DNA of 64,000 bases from Scleropages formosus (GCF_900964775.1 NC_041820.1:1491001-1555000); one strand, 5' to 3'. Shown: positions 1-15,089, numbered from the stretch's first letter. A program made the numbers and translations. The notes: generated by a model not told the origin, from the sequence alone.

Positions 1-1017
1 AAGAACCATATGATCCTATTCTCTGTCTCCCGCTAACACCTACAGCACAGCATTGATCTCTCCCAAAAAAAGACACTGTATGGGGGAAGAAAGTACTGGT
101 TTCTCACAAGGACACGATGGGGTTCAACTCGCATTACTCTACTGATGTCAAGTACCTTGCAGTGCATTACCTGAAAAAGTTTTAATCGCTATCGTACATC
201 ATAGGAAGCGGTAGTCTCCATCTAAATGTGCATTTCGGCAAGGTTCATGGATGACAGGAATTTCAAATTTATTGTAAAGCCATCTTTGGAAAATCCCCCC
301 ACCCCCCTTTTTGCTGATTAGACCACAGTCCTGCAGGCAATTTGGTCACCTACGAGTATTAAGTACATTTTAAGGCACAAATGGTAACACATACACTATT
401 ACACACATGAGCTATGCCATACATTAACTCTACAACACAAAGTCATAAACAGGGTGAAAACTGCAGTGGGAAAATAGCACGACCCCTCAATAAAGGAGCC
501 ACACACACTACTGGTGCCTGCAGGAAGGAGAGGTTTCTGTGGACCCAGGTTTCTCGGTCACATCAGCACCACCTGAGGAACCAGGGTGTGCAGAGCTAAA
601 GGTCGTGGTCAGATGTGCAGTCGCTCTTGTTGCCAACGGGCACCGGCAGATGAGGTAGGGTTATTCTGGATCAATCATTTGCACTTGCCTGCCTGTGAGA
701 TGAACAAGTCAGGAGTGATCTTACTACTATACGGGGGCCTGATGGGGGTCTCTTGAAAGCAAAATCGCTGTTCCTGCACCTCCACCTCATCGACCCAAGG
801 CGATCTGATTATTGTTTGCCACACGATGAGATGACTGACAGGACTGGGCTGAGTGACTAGAGCAGTGAGTTTGTTCCTAAACACAAGGAGATGTAGAGTG
901 CAGACTCCTTTTTCCAAATCAACTTACAATGTTGGGTTTTTCCCCCATTACATTCACCACTAAATTACCTGTACTGATTTATCCCTTTATACTGCTGGGT
1001 AATTTTTACTGTATTCA

Positions 1018-1135
1018 TTTAGGATAAGTGCCTTGATCAAGAGTACTACTGCAGGAGGTGGGATTCAAAAGCAGACATCTGAACCCAGGACTTTTACATT
1101 GCAAGGCAATTGGCCTTGCTGCTGGAGGACCTGCC
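1018..1135 (-). mobile_element. tRNA-derived SINE fragment (head)
   Basis: On the minus strand the segment shows the head shared by the other SINEs in the window: a tRNA-like part with a B-box-like stretch (GGGTTCAGA) and the following conserved part 'CCCACCTCCTGCAGTAGTACTC', interrupted and diverged. The L2-like 3' tail is not recognisable here, so the copy is 5' only or decayed. Confidence 0.6.
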
Positions 1136-4100
1136 ACCCCTTCTTTGTCTCCCATCCAACTGGAGAGCATCAAAGTGAAGCCTTCTGCTAACTTGGTTGG
1201 GAGGGAAAATCGATGAGACAAGATAATATCAAGTATGGACTGGCAGACATACACAGATTACACTTTCTGCACGTTTTGCCCCCAAGTGAGACGGTTGAGG
1301 TTTAACACATCCACCAGCTGCTTCCTCTACAGAAGTTAAATCTTCAGTATTTCAAGCTCACAACAGATGCTTGAGATAATGTTTCCAGCCCCTTTCTCTA
1401 CTTCACGCTATGGCAGCCACGTGTGGGCTGAAGAGGAACGTCGCTCTTCCAAAATGACGTTTGCGGCCTCACTGCTTCCGACAGCCCAACACGGCCCCGT
1501 CAGGTCCAGTCAAGGAACCAGGGCAAAGACTGACGTGACACAGCGAAACCTCTCGGAGAGGAGCCAACGCCAGAGAACGGAGAACGAAGGGGTGGCAGGA
1601 GAGGTGGAACGTGGGACCCGGCGCTGCCGACTGACGCACGACACCTGCCCACTTCGATTACACTCAGCATGCTAGCATCACGGAAAGAAAATTTGGCAGC
1701 ACACATTAGTATCTGAGCAGCATGACTGTACTTGATGAGAGAACAAGGGGCCATTTTTCACGACATTTCCTTGGATCACAGAAACAAAGAATAAAATGTG
1801 ACAAAGAAGAATGTCATACCATTTATCTTCTGCAAGATTGCAATCTTAAAACAAAGAGACAAGGAGCTTTCGGAAAGGACTGACAACACAGCGGCGGATC
1901 GCAGTGGTCTTCTTTAGGGAGCACTGGAGTGAGTGAGAAAAGCGGAGTGAAACGCCATCCCCACCCACCAGGGCACCACAGTAAAACACTTCTGTGGGTG
2001 TCAGGTGCTGCAACACTTGCAGTTTCTGTTCATACCATTCGGTCTCTTGTTGGCACCATGTCAGCCACCCCCTCAAACATCCACGGCCCCTTCCCCCGCC
2101 CCCTCGGCTGCACAATAACCTCAGAAGATGGAGCGATCCTACATTAGCGGCAGCTCCAACAGCCCCTGGGCACACGCACCTCAGACGCATCTGTGAAACA
2201 AACACAATGATTGTAGCCTCTTGACGAGGAGACAAAGAAAGAACTTTGTTTTTCAGGTGGCAACCATCGTGCAAGGCAGATAAAGGTGTTCCGCTGGACT
2301 CCATCTAATGGCAATGTTTTCACAGATGTGCACACAAGGAAAGCTGGCAATGCTGCGATGGCACTGGGAGGAGAGACTTCACAGCCTGGCACAGCGGGTC
2401 CAGTCGCCACGATACGATAATCACACATAATGACACTTGTACTTAGCAACTTCCCCAGAGTAGGGAGAGGAGAGAGGAGACTGGGCTCACTTACCAAGTG
2501 GACAGAGGGCCAGTAAATGTCCAGAGAATACAGCACAAAACATGCCAAAGGAACAGATCTCTCTTCTTACTCGGGTTAGTTCAGTTCACAGGGCACAGGG
2601 CCTTGGACGACTTCTTGCCCGTGTCTTCAACAAACAAAGCACCTCGGGGTTTTCACCGAAACCACCCGTTTCCAGCGTCCATCTCACCGACTGTCACCGG
2701 GAAAGATGAGCTCCTCCTGTTCTCATTTAGCGCAGGCATAAACACATCAACAACATCACAGGAGGTACTAACTGGCACGTTGCTCAGCTCATTTTACAGG
2801 AAAGATAGAGACGTCTGGAACGAGGACAGTGTTCCTCCCCCCCGATGGGTTGGGCCACGTGCCTGGTAAATACGCGGCAATTCGCAGAGACACAGCGAGA
2901 CGAAGCCAAAGACCTTATCGAGGCGCATCTCCCGCTTTCGGCTGCTCGTCTCTCCCCGCGCCCTCCTTACGCCGCCAGCCTCTGGATCCAGGCTCTTCAG
3001 GCACAGGTTTAATTAAAATGTACTGCGCTCTTTGAGGAAACGCGCTGACAAAAACCGAGACAATATTGTCCGTGAGGGTGTTGTGCACAAACGGGGGTGA
3101 GGAAGACTTCTCGAGCATTTGGTATCGCAGGAAAGCATAAGAAACATGTCACTTTGTCTGTTCTCCTGCCCCTGCGTTGGGAGACTTATCGCATAGGTGG
3201 ACGTTGTTTTGTAACTTGGCAACAAAATTGTAAGCCTGGCATCAGCAGGCTTTTCCGTGACATTTCAGGGAGAGTCCATTTGCGGGGCCAGACGAGGACG
3301 GGCTGCGAGAGGCTCATTGCGGTGCTCTTCGCCGGTCTTCCCTGATAGCAGGAGTCAAAAGGCAGCCTTGTCCAAGTGGAGCTTCACTCAGCCAAGCCAC
3401 CCATTCCCTCTCCGGACGTCCGCATCAGGAACGAGTAGCTGCCCCTCAGTATCCCTCTGCTGAGCCCTTGCAGTACACCTTCAAAATGGGTATTCAAACG
3501 AACCTCGAGCAAACACAAGAAACAGGTGTTGGTTGACTGCACTTCTTTCACTCCGGCTGAACTTAGAATTCAAACACTGCACCGCTGAGGCCATTTGAAG
3601 ACAGCGCCATCAGCCGAGACTTCATTAGACCACATTATTGCTAGTGAACGACCACCAACAGCAGTTTAGAAGTACAACTTTGTGTCCATTAGGTAAAAAC
3701 ATTTATCTGCTCAAATCCCTTAAGTTGTCAGGAGGAACCTCTCAAATGTTTCACACTGTAAATAAATATTCTTAACTTGACAGCGTTATTATAAAAAAGT
3801 TGGACATTAGATTTCAAGTTAAGCCTTGTGCGTTAGGATGCTCTTGTGCCAAATGTACATCTTCTGTAAACACTGCATGAACTCTTGTTTACTTCACTCA
3901 CTCCTCAAGGACACAAGATATTTAATTGCTCTGCACATTCCCATCTCGCAGCAGAAATTCCCATCAACTTCTACCAGGAAGACTTTGGGTTGAAGTCAGC
4001 TCTGATTGGCTCCTGTGACATTAAAACAAGTCACCACTGCTCCCACCAAATGAGGCCTAACAATGCATCCATGTCATGGCGTGGCCCTCAGGTGTGTGTC

Positions 4101-5008
4101 AACAGGTAGAGGAGAGCGATGGGGTGGTTTTGAGCCTCAACAGTTCTCTCACAAAGCTCTGAGAGATGCTTAAAGAGAAGCAAAACTGGAGGGAGTGCAA
4201 AACCTGAAAGGAGTCTGCAGTGAGCTGCACGGCACCGACTCGCACCGTGACGGACTAAATACCCTGGGTTATTTCCTTTCAGTGAATTTCCCTTTCTTTT
4301 CTGCTGTATCTCAAAGGATAAAAAGGCAGCGTGTGAATTTCATTACATGCACTGCTAACACAAACAAACAGACCAGTTGTAGATACAGCTTTAGCCTTTT
4401 ATTTATTTAACTCAATGAAAATTTAAAAACACAGGGGGAAAAAAAGAAAAGTACTTTACAATTTGCGTGAGTGATGGTGGTATCAGATTTTCTTCAGAAT
4501 AAACTTGCCCCTGAACCAAATTCACAGTCAAAATACATTTTCAAAATCCAAAAAATAAACACCATTTAAGACAGAGATGAAACACTTTCTGAAATAACCG
4601 AGTGCTTTCAGTATCTGTACCAAAACATTTACCTCCTACAAGTGTGATAAAACTGATTACTGAAGTAGAGCAGGCTCAGCCAATCAGAGGCCACAGTCTC
4701 ACCTCTCAGCCAATCACAGGTCACTCACTGTTAGATCATGAACTGGAAAGAGCGGATGAACACACACAGTTAAACTAGACAAGAACTGACTGGGTCCTGA
4801 GTGCAGAGGTCATGGGTCTTCCAAGATTCCGCTGGCTGCCACTCTTCAGGCAGACCGTCCAAGCGCTACTCCAGTTCTTTCACTCCCTAAAACTCCTCCA
4901 GCAGGGAAACAAGTAAAATACATAGAGTCCTCGTGCCATCAAATCAATATTCTCCCTGGCTGCAATATTGCATTGATCTCATAATATCATGAGAAGGTCT
5001 TTACTCAT

Positions 5009-5352
5009 GGGCAACACGGTGGCACAGCGAGTAGTGCTGGTATCCCACAGCGCCTGGGTGGTGCGAGAAAACATGGGTTCGATCCCTGCTCAGTCTGTGT
5101 GGAGCCTGCACGTTCTCCCCGCGTCTGCATGGGTTTCTTCCAAAGACATGCTGTTCAGGTTCATCCATAGTGTGCGAGTGACACAGAAAGAGTGTGTTCC
5201 ACTGATGTACGGATGAGTGACTCATTGTAAGTAGTGTATGTAGCAGTGTAAGTCACTGCGGTGAATAATGTGTGTGGGCTAGTAACACTACATAATATGC
5301 ATTGTAAGTCGCTTTGGAGAAAAGCATCTGCTAAGTGAATAAATGTAATGTA
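5009..5352 (+). mobile_element. tRNA-derived SINE, near full length
   Basis: The 5' head resembles a tRNA (A-box-like GGTGGCACAGCGAG, B-box-like GGGTTCGATCC). A central part (GTTCTCCCCGCGTCTGCATG) is of the kind found in many fish SINEs of the V-SINE/DANA type. The 3' tail (GTCGCTTTGGAGAAAAGC, then AAATGTAATGTA) is the L2-clade LINE tail used for retrotransposition. This is the most complete SINE in the window. Family assignment beyond tRNA-derived with an L2 tail is tentative. Confidence 0.8.
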
Positions 5353-8300
5353 GACATGCCACAAAGACCAAGGTCATCTGATGCGAGAGGAGGAGGTTGC
5401 TCCAGCATGCCCTGAGCACTCCTTCAAACATGTAAAACAAACACAAATCCTGAGATGCCACAAGTGAAGTTCAAGTGCAGCTCAGGAAACATGCTTCCTT
5501 GTGTCCCACTAGAGCTCCTGCACAAGTCAGGTTCAGCAGTCCAAGGAAAGTCATGGATGTCATGAACTTCATCAAACATCAGGATTTCACCCTCATATAA
5601 ACTATCATTGCTGGTCTCTCAAAGGCATCCCATGGTGTGAACTTTCCTTAATCGTGTCAAACATTAAGGAAAGAGCACCCAACGGGGTCTGATGAAAGTG
5701 TAAAGGTGATACGCTGTGAATCCTTAATAGAGGCCCAAGGACATGGATTTAGGGTGGTGTTTCACAGAGCAGATGACGCTGCCACATTCTTCCTACATCA
5801 AACAGATAAATCCTCCACAGATCCAATCCGTCAACGAGCCGAAACATCAGACCCAAACACTGATGGGACACAGCATGTGGCGGGCCTTTCCTCGACAGGA
5901 GCAATACTAGGAACAGCCTGGCATTTCTCTCTCTTTGCTGGTACAATAAAAACACACGCTGGGCCTTGGGGGCCACGGAAATGTGTGGCTGTCGCAACGT
6001 TTCTTGTCAAGCACAGCACAGGAGGGATCAGGAGACAGGACATGGCACAGCAGATGTGGATAAAGAGACAAAGGGGAAAGGTGGGCTCATTATTGCCTAA
6101 CTCCCAAGAGGAAATTATAGTGTAGGTGGGTAACCACGGAAGTGAACGATGCTCCGCCAAACCCGCTGACATGTCAGTCAAGTCTGAGCCAATTAAGCCA
6201 TCATGTGTTCAGCTACGCAAGTGTGCACCACTCCCTTTCACCTTGAGAAATTTGGGACAAAGTTAGAAGAACAAGCCTGGTACTATACCCCAGGTTCTCT
6301 ACAGTAGGCCTGCTGAAGACTCGTTTCGCAGCTGCACAGCACCACGTGGAGAAAGTGCAACAGGCGTGTGCAAAAACTACATGCCAGCCGCGAGAATAAT
6401 CACACTAAAGGCCAGAAGCAGCAACACAGCACTGGAATGCGGTCGTGCCGTTTGCAAGCGTGCCGCAGCGTTTCAGGTAATGTAAGAGACTGCAGCTCCA
6501 CGCTCTCTGTACTGGGAACAGGCTCCAGGCAGCCCCCCCCTACTGGCTGGGATGCGACACTGCAGCCATCGTTCCCAGTACAGGAGCAACTGCTGCATGT
6601 GCCAATACCCAGCAAGCAGCCCCAGTTAATATGTGTGAAATTACTCTGCTTCTTCCACTCTGATTAAGAGCCAGCTTCCCCAGCCCTGTTTAACACGGCT
6701 CCTCTCCATCCCACAGCGGAAGACGCTTCACTGACATGCGTGTGCCTCGCCTCGTGCCCGTCTGTTAGGTGTCCTCATTGCCGCTGCGCCGAGTGTTTTC
6801 CGCCTGCCTGTGATCCCCGTTTGCACACCCTTCCCAAGGGACCGCATAAGCAAATAATGAAAATCTTTTTGAAAAGCCTGGAACTGAAGGGCTTGTGAAA
6901 AGAAGTTTTGCCACGAGTCACGGTGAGGAGCGAATTACAACGAGGCATTTAATGACACTCCGCGTGTGTTTGGAGGAACTTTTGAGCGAACACACTCTGA
7001 ATGCGCCGAGGGGACAGGGACCGGGCGGATGCAGAACCGGGGGGAGGTCCAGGAAGCATGTGAGAAGAGAGCACAGCGCACTCTACGGGTGGAAACTAAG
7101 AGCTACAAACATCACCCCAGCTCCACATACACACATTGACACACGCAGACGTCTTTGAGCGACAGCAGAAGGAAGCTCCATCTGCGAAGGAATGATGAAA
7201 GGCAGGAGAACAAAAGCTGGAGAGGAATGGGTACGAGTGAGGCAAGCGAGGCCCGTATCCAGGAAACGAGAGAGAGCAGAGATGAGAAGGAGGGAGAGAG
7301 GCGAGAGGAATGTATTATTCCACTGAGCCACCGGGGCACAGTGGGGTTGAGAACAAAGGAGAAGCACAGATGCAATAAAGACAGCGCAAGACCAACCAAA
7401 ACTGAAGGCTGTCAGCACTGCTGTGTCAAGAGAACGTTACATTTCTTTGCATTCCTAAAATCTGATTTAATCCCCCTTGATCCCTGATGAGCTTCCTGTT
7501 TTTGTTGTTGCGTTAAGTGCATACAAAAGACCTCTGACCTTTAGGGATCTTCTGCAGAGATTACCCACATCTCCAAGGGAGCTGCACGTTGAGTCAAGGC
7601 AGGTGGGATCAGGGTTCTGCTGTAGGCCCACACTGCACATGGGTCAACGGGAGAAATGTGGAAAATCACTCATGGGCAGTAGTGCAAAGCATGATGGGAA
7701 GGCAGGACTTAGACCTTTTGGACAAGCTGTGATAAGGGCATTAAAAAATAAAACATTACCTTTGACTAGAGATACGTTCTTTCTTTCTTTTTGGCTTGTT
7801 TAATCGGCCGAGTGGAAAAGTTCTCTCTTGAAAAGGTACTGAAAAAAGAAAAGCACTGAACTCACGAGTCTGGTCTTTGGAAACACCGAAGCTCAGTTCA
7901 GGATTACACCCAAATTTTATAAATGCAAATTAAAACCCACTAGTAAACATTTTGGAAAAGCAGGCAATCGATATCAGGCAACGTCAGAGCTGCCGGTTCA
8001 CATCTTACTCATGAATACATGCCACACGGAGTTCTCCAGAGGATTATGTTGCTTTTATATTGACATTTCCTAACATGTGAAAACAGCTAATACTCGGCAC
8101 ACTTTTATTTCAAATGGGCCTCTTGTACGCTGTAAGGCCACGTGGTCCGAGCTGGACCGGGCTCACCACTGCCCCTTAGGGGTCAAATGATGGACAAGGT
8201 GTGAAACGGCAGCAGGACTCAAACTCCTCAAGTGGGATCGGTGGCCCCAGGGGCCCCTGCCTGTCAAGGGAGTGCCTGAAAGAGCAGGGGCACCAGATTC

Positions 8301-8963
8301 CAGCTCATTTACCCGTGAAAAAAATGCGTCATCCTTCAGCGAACCTGCCTCTTTGAGTTCCTATCATACCTGGCGAGGGACAGCGAGCCGAGAGCTGGGA
8401 CGACCCGAGACCGAGGACACCAGGACAGCTTTCGTTGGGAATTTCTAGGGAGCCTTTCGCACACAATACACACAAAAGGAACCTGCAAAATCCACTCTCC
8501 CTGCACTCAAAGTAATTGAGACTTCTGATGAATATGAAAATCGCACACGCGCCACCTCCCGGGCCACAGTACGAGGACGCAGTACGCAGGATGCCCGGGC
8601 CCCTCGACTCCACTGCTTTAGTTGCGTGAGGAGTGAGAGTGCCGTGCATTCAGAAACGGCCTTTAGGCTCTCCTAGCTCACAGCTCCGAAACCAGAACAC
8701 AAGGTACCCCTGGGGCAGCACAGACCACCCAGCTACTTCGGAAGAATGAGGAACCGTCCCATTTCGGCTCACTGCACCTTAGATGACTGACCACCAGAGG
8801 GGACGATAAGATGCTGAGAAGTTATGAGAGTACAACACAACTGCTTTTCACTTTAGATTTTTACATTTAATTTCAGTGCTACATGGACAATGGCCGACAG
8901 TTGGGTTCGAGGAGGAGCAGGAAAAAACACAAGAGGAAGGTGCCGGTCAAGCGCTGTATTACA

Positions 8964-8977
8964 CTGCCCCCTAGTGC
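8964..8977 (-). promoter_or_regulatory. Candidate CTCF site
   Basis: The minus strand reads GCACTAGGGGGCAG, matching the CTCF core consensus at all but the first position. It is the best such match in the otherwise empty left region. Binding is not shown by sequence alone. Confidence 0.35.
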
Positions 8978-11900
8978 TCAAAAGAAGCACATGAATAACG
9001 GGGCAAATTTCTGGGATATGTACCACGGTAAAAATGTTGGGAAATTCGTTCCCGAAATCCCTCAGCAGGAAATAGTTTCTTACTGGAGGCTGCACTGCGG
9101 CGCTGTAAACATGATCACCAACTGACCACGATCCAACACAAAGTTTGGGATGTTACATGTTTTTATTGTTTGTTGAGGTACATACAGGGTTTTTCCCCCC
9201 AAAAAACAGACACTGAATTGAAAAGTACAACACAAAACAGCCTGTGGGATAAATCAACATGTGAGCCCTAAAGTGAGCAGGAAAAGCACTGCGCATGTGA
9301 ATCACCTTCTTTCAGAGTGAAAGTCTGAAAGCTGGAGCATGACAACGGCTGTGGAAAACCGGCCCACAGAAGAATGCACTTTTATTGTCCGCTTTATGTC
9401 TGCCGAGTAGAGCACACTTTTTTTTTTTTTTTTTTTTAATACAATTGCACTGCTGGCTGTTGTTTCATAAGGCAATACATCTTAAGTACCACCTTGAGGG
9501 TAGAATGGCAGGCCTGGCCTGCAATGTAACTGGAACCCTTACCGCATTATTCTGTGCTGCTCCAAACAGGAGGGAGCTGAAAGACTGAAAGACACTCGCT
9601 CTCCAAGGCAGGATGGGTAACCTGGGCACCACTCCAACTGCTGCGATACATCAATCCAGTATACTTCTCAAGACCAAATTATGTAACGGAGGCCACACAC
9701 CCCACCCCATGAAGATGTTCAATCCGTCCCAGGAGAAAAGTGCTGTAGCTGGAGTCCCCGGCCTGTGGGATTAATCTGTCCTGGTAGAACAGAGGACGTT
9801 TCTGTAATCAGGCTACAGACAAGAGCAGCAACAAGGGAAAACACTGTTTTGCTGGCAACTAATTAAATCAGACCAAATAATAAAGAACATACCTTACACA
9901 AACTGGGAGAACTATCCCCTGACATCAACTGAGATAAATCTCTAGAGCCGGCCACAATCGGATGGAGCCATTTCAAAGAATGTGCCCTCAGCTGAACTGA
10001 CCTACATTCCCATGTTCAATTCATCATATTTTAATTATACATTTGTCTTAAACAAAAACCAAAGAAACTGTAATCAGAATAACTTCCAAGGCACAAGTAA
10101 TTAAAAAAGTCCTGCATAGAAGCCTCAATGACGTGACCTTGAGGGGTGGGGACCGGTTCGACTTAATGGGCTTCCAGTCCATTTAATACGGTGGGTAATT
10201 TTTTTTTCTTTTTTTTGCGAGAGCAAACAAGCAGACTACTTGTGTGGGACTGAAATGACAGTGCCCTCCAGAAAAGAGTTAGTAGAGTAACAAACAGGAC
10301 TATGTTCCGCAAACCCCGCTGAAGAAAACACGACTCGAGTGTCCAACGTAACAGAGACCATGCAGGGCAGCACTAACCATGAAGCTAGAGGGCTCCATCT
10401 AACCAGCTCCTCATACAGCTGTACACCAGCATAAACGGTAAAACTGTACTCGATAAAACTTCCAGTAGGACGGGCACCTGCTTTGAAACCGATGCCACTT
10501 CCTGCGAGGCAGCGCCCCATCAACAGGCTGCGCAAGGAACACCCTCCGTAATCCCACTAACAAAGTGCAGCTGAGGCTCTCCCTGTGAATAGACACAGGG
10601 GGCGCTGCACTGCTAAGCCTCAACATGAATGGGAGACATCTCTAAGCTCAGGAAAAAACGTTTTCTTGGTCCCGCAGCAGTTTGGTTCTACCTCTTTCTG
10701 TCCTTCTCTCTCGACGAGATGCCTGGTGAGCGCCGCTGTTTTCCTCTTCGCCTTTTGGCAGCTTTTCGTGAACGAGCGCCGATTAAAGAGACCAAGCATG
10801 ACGAACGCAGTCACAGCACGGGCCTGTTGGCAGGAGGGAGCCAAAGTGGGGCCATTTCACACATAACAGGGTCCAAGGAAGCCAACAGAGCACTTACACT
10901 GCAGGGTAGAGCGCACTCCAGTTCCAGCCAATATCCCTGACTTGAGGTGCAGATCCAACTAACAGAGATCGAATTTCATTAACTACTTTTTTCTTTTTTT
11001 GCATTGGCATGTTTGTCACAACAGCCTGATGCTATTTACAGGAAGTTCTCTCCTCTAGAAATTCCCTACTTCCACGCACCTGAAACGTATTCGCACTCCT
11101 ACACAAGCGCATCTCTGGATTTTGTATGACCCTGAAAGTAAAAATGGTTCAGCTGAGACGGGTTGCACAAAATACCTGGATTGGGGAGAAAAATAAAATG
11201 AAACAGAATGACAGTTTTTTTTTGGTTTTTTTGAGGGGGGGGGGTGTCCTTACCCAGAAGTCCTGTGAATCCGCTCGTCCGAAGCCCCACCTAGCAAGTC
11301 CACATGGTGACAAGGCTGGGTCGGGGCCTCTGCACGCGCTCTTTCCTGATAGATAAGTCAGGTGACAAAAGCAAGGGATTAAAATACAAAAATGTCAATA
11401 CTTACATCCTTCTTGGAGGTCATCTGAAATTATTCAGATTCTTTTTTCCTGTTTCTCCTGAATGATTTGGAAAAGCCGTTTTGGATCCCAAACGTGACAA
11501 GAAGCTGGCTCCACTTAGCCTGCGACGGCTCAGCTTTCAAATGTTTACGCAGGAAATGTTCAAAAATGGATAACTTGACAATGGATTGCTTTTGGATTCC
11601 AGTTGAATATCAATTTATTGTCGGTGTCAAGAAATAAAGCTGAGGGGCTGTGACAGGAAAGATTTAAACTGCCACATTACAGTCTACGTTTGTGTCCGAG
11701 GAATTCAGAAACTGTTCTGTACAATCTGTTTTTGCCATTATATTAACAATTATTGACCTGCAGTCTGTCAAGTTTGCAGCCCCAAATATGACATTTAGTG
11801 AAATTCTTCAGGATCCTCCATTAAAGTTTCAAGGGGAGATCAGGTCAGAGCTCACTACAATATCAGTGCTTTTTTTGGCCTTTGCTCGTTTGTAGCGATC

Positions 11901-14900
11901 AGAAGAGCAATATTAGAGATACGCAGATATTGCATCACACATTCATATCACATTCCACGTGAAACTACTGAACTGAGCAAACTTCATCATTGAGGTAAAT
12001 TCACACAATTTCAGCAACAAAGCAAGCCAAACATAGGTTACGGTACACGTGTAAAAGGAAGCAGCCCTGGAACTTCGCAGATGTACCTAAAACACTGGCT
12101 GAAAGAAAACCAAACATGACAAAGAGGGTTAGGGCTCAACATAAAGAAGTTTCAACTGTTCCAGGGTCAGTGGAAAGGACACACAAACATGCCAAGAGCC
12201 AGCTTGGGTCTCCATGGGTAAAACCACATGGTGCCCAGCAAAAGGGCCCAAAGAGCAATATGTATTTGTAGGTTCTATGTTTCCACTTTGATCCTGCAAA
12301 AAGAGCTTCCCCATGTAACTGGTGGAGGTTTGGAAGAGTGTGTAAGGAGCATCTCTTTTACGTTGTAATTGATATAACTGAGATTAATACCATTGAAGAA
12401 ACCAAATTAAGTCAAGGCAATGTGATGCAAACATACTTACCCCTACATAAATTACAACATTAAACCTTAAACTTGATGTGAATATGTGGGCAGTGGCTTT
12501 CAGATTCCAGGCTAAAACACTGGGAATGAGGTCCACGTGTTTCTTAGCGAAGTGTCATAGAACATCAGTTCTACAAAATCCGGTGTGTTTTTCTCTCCGA
12601 GGTGCGAGCGATCTGACAACTTCAAACACAAACATGTTATGAGCGTCATTATTCCGTTAGCTTTAAGAGGCAGAGACAAACACAGCTACACCTGTCTCAA
12701 AGCTGAGCCAAAGGATACGGTAGAAACGTGGTTTTTCCTTTGAAGGGAGAACTTGCAGACGACGAGTGCACTTCCCTCCATGAATCTACCCTGACACACA
12801 CTAATCTGGGAAAACAATCTTCCTCACACACCTCCCTGTCAAAGACATTTCAGCAAGTATTTATCTACAAAGGCAAGCTGGAGACACAAAAGGTCTCCAA
12901 GTGGATCTAATGGACTCACAGAAGGCTTAATGAGCTGTGGCAGATTTGTTGAGCTTTAAAGTGTTCATTTAATGCTGTAAAGTACTGTAATCCAGGTCCA
13001 AACAGAGTTCAGTCTTCTTAAAGCGGAAGTTTAAAACAAGCTAAACTTAAAGAACACGCAACCAGTTAGGATACTAGAGAATCTCAAATTAACTGGGAAG
13101 GGGGGGAATCTGTGCAGTAGCACATCCACCCTCTAGCGGACACTAATATGGCTGCAACTGGACATTGGACCATATTCAGAGTCCAGCTCTACACGACTGT
13201 GGGACACGTACAATTTTTCTCCTCAAATGGACAAAATGCTCAACAGAAAGAGAAGCCAGATTTCATTCAATTATGCAAACGGCTAGTCCAACTTTGCACT
13301 CAGTTGGATGTAAAATCCTGGACACACACCAGGCCTAAAAGGACCAGTTGGGAGAGCTACCCGTTTGCATACATTACCCACCTACTTTCTCGAGAACGGA
13401 GGAGACCATGTGAAGAAAAGCCCTGCCACCCGCCCAAGTCACAGCCTCGCAGCCCTACACGTTCCTGAGAGGCATCATGTTTTGTCTCCTCTTTAACGTC
13501 AGCGTGTTACTTGGTTCTGTGGTGTAAACAACACTGGTTTCAGAACGTCGGGGCTGAAGCCCTCGTCTGAACTGGTCTCCATGTTTTGTTCAGTAAACAC
13601 ACTTTGGCTTGGCAGTAATTCTTGTGGGGAAAACTGAGATTCATCTCAGGTAAGGAGCAGAGGACCGAAAAGCTCCTCCCCACAACCTGACCCAACCGAA
13701 GACGGGTCTCACTGCAGCCGATTAGACCCTCCGGACAGGAAGGCACCCAACGGGCCGACCAGCCCCATGACAAGCGAGACGTTGTCAGGCGTATACGCAT
13801 CTAGTCCAATCGCTACTTGGTTTTACTGAGCAAAACATGATGCAGGGGCACGCTGGGCCCCCAGCCCGTGAGGAGAAGAGAACACCAGGTAGAGGCGAAG
13901 AGGTAAACCAAGCTCACCCTTTGGGAAGAACACAGCAGAGATAGATGTGTTCCTCACTCACGCAATCGCAGCCGCTCTCGCGTCTTCACCTGGGTGATTC
14001 GGAATAAAAGGAGAAACTTAAACAAAAACAAAATAAAACCAAAAAGCGTTATACTTATAAAAAGAAAATGGGGGAAAATGAAAAAAGGAAAAAGAATGAA
14101 CTCTATATTTTGTTTGCAAGGGGAGGTGGGCTATTAGAGATTTCTGAGCGTGGTATTTTGAGACAGTGCTACTATAAATGGGGGGGGGGGAGCAGCACGG
14201 AAACTGCCCTAAGAAGTTTAACCCTTTGGTTGCCAGTAGAGGACAAGCAGGCAATAAAATGTTTTTCTGACTCATGGAGGGATGATCGAAAGGAAAGCAG
14301 AGAGGCACAAATGGAGCGCTCGGTTTCGGGGAGCGGCGGAGCCACACACTGCATCAGAACTGACACAGTGCAATATCTCATGCTGGGGCCTGGAGAGCGA
14401 GACCTGCTCCACATGTTTCATTTAATACTGAAGGCTTTACTGGGTCTCTCTTTGGGACAAACTGGTTTTAGATGAAATGGCATTCGGTCCTTTTCGAGGG
14501 GAAGATTTCAATCCAGGCATCAGTTTGCTGTTTTCATACATGCATGATCCATGAGAAAGACAGCTGTAAATAGAGTGTTTGAAAGGTAGAACTGCTTCAA
14601 AATAAAAAAAAAAATAAATAAATAAAAATTCCTGCTGTTTACATATCTTTCAATCTTTTGTGTAGGACTATCTAGAAGCCCACATAACAATAGACAGCTG
14701 ACAGCTGTATTAAGCAACGCTGGAAAGCAAAGGGTTAAAATCCTTTCCTTTGGTTTCAAACGGTTGTGTACATTTGGGCACAATGCATCGTCCTATGCAG
14801 TGGCAGAGCACACATATCACATACTGGTTTTGCCATGTTACTGTTTGTGTGGGGTGTCTTTTTTTGGTAAAATTCACAAGTTGATCAAAAAGTGATCTGC

Positions 14901-15089
14901 CATGAAATACTGTTGTTTCTTTGTCCAAAAGCACAATCATATCTTTTTTGTTTTGTTCTGAAACTTTCAGTTTTGAACCAGCAGGATCACTCACGTTATG
15001 TAAGCTTTCCATGTCGAGACGGGTCAAAATTGACGGGATCAAATAGGCCATGACACAACTGAATTTGAAATAGCTGGTAATTGAATGAT

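Larger units (their letters stand above)
1..15089. other. Gene-poor region, no supported coding exon
   Basis: I read both strands and found no reading frame with recognisable domains or convincing splice-flanked exons. The open frames are short, compositionally random and mutually overlapping. The region holds SINE copies (about 1,018-1,135 and 5,009-5,352), scattered homopolymers (a T-run near 9,419-9,436) and unique AT-rich DNA. It may be intergenic, or an intron or 5' non-coding part of a gene beyond the left edge. It lies downstream of hnrnpr, which is read leftwards. Confidence 0.6.

Noticed and set aside
13148-13468. A 106-codon frame in the left desert
   Set aside because: It has no recognisable domain, splice context or codon pattern; it looks like chance.
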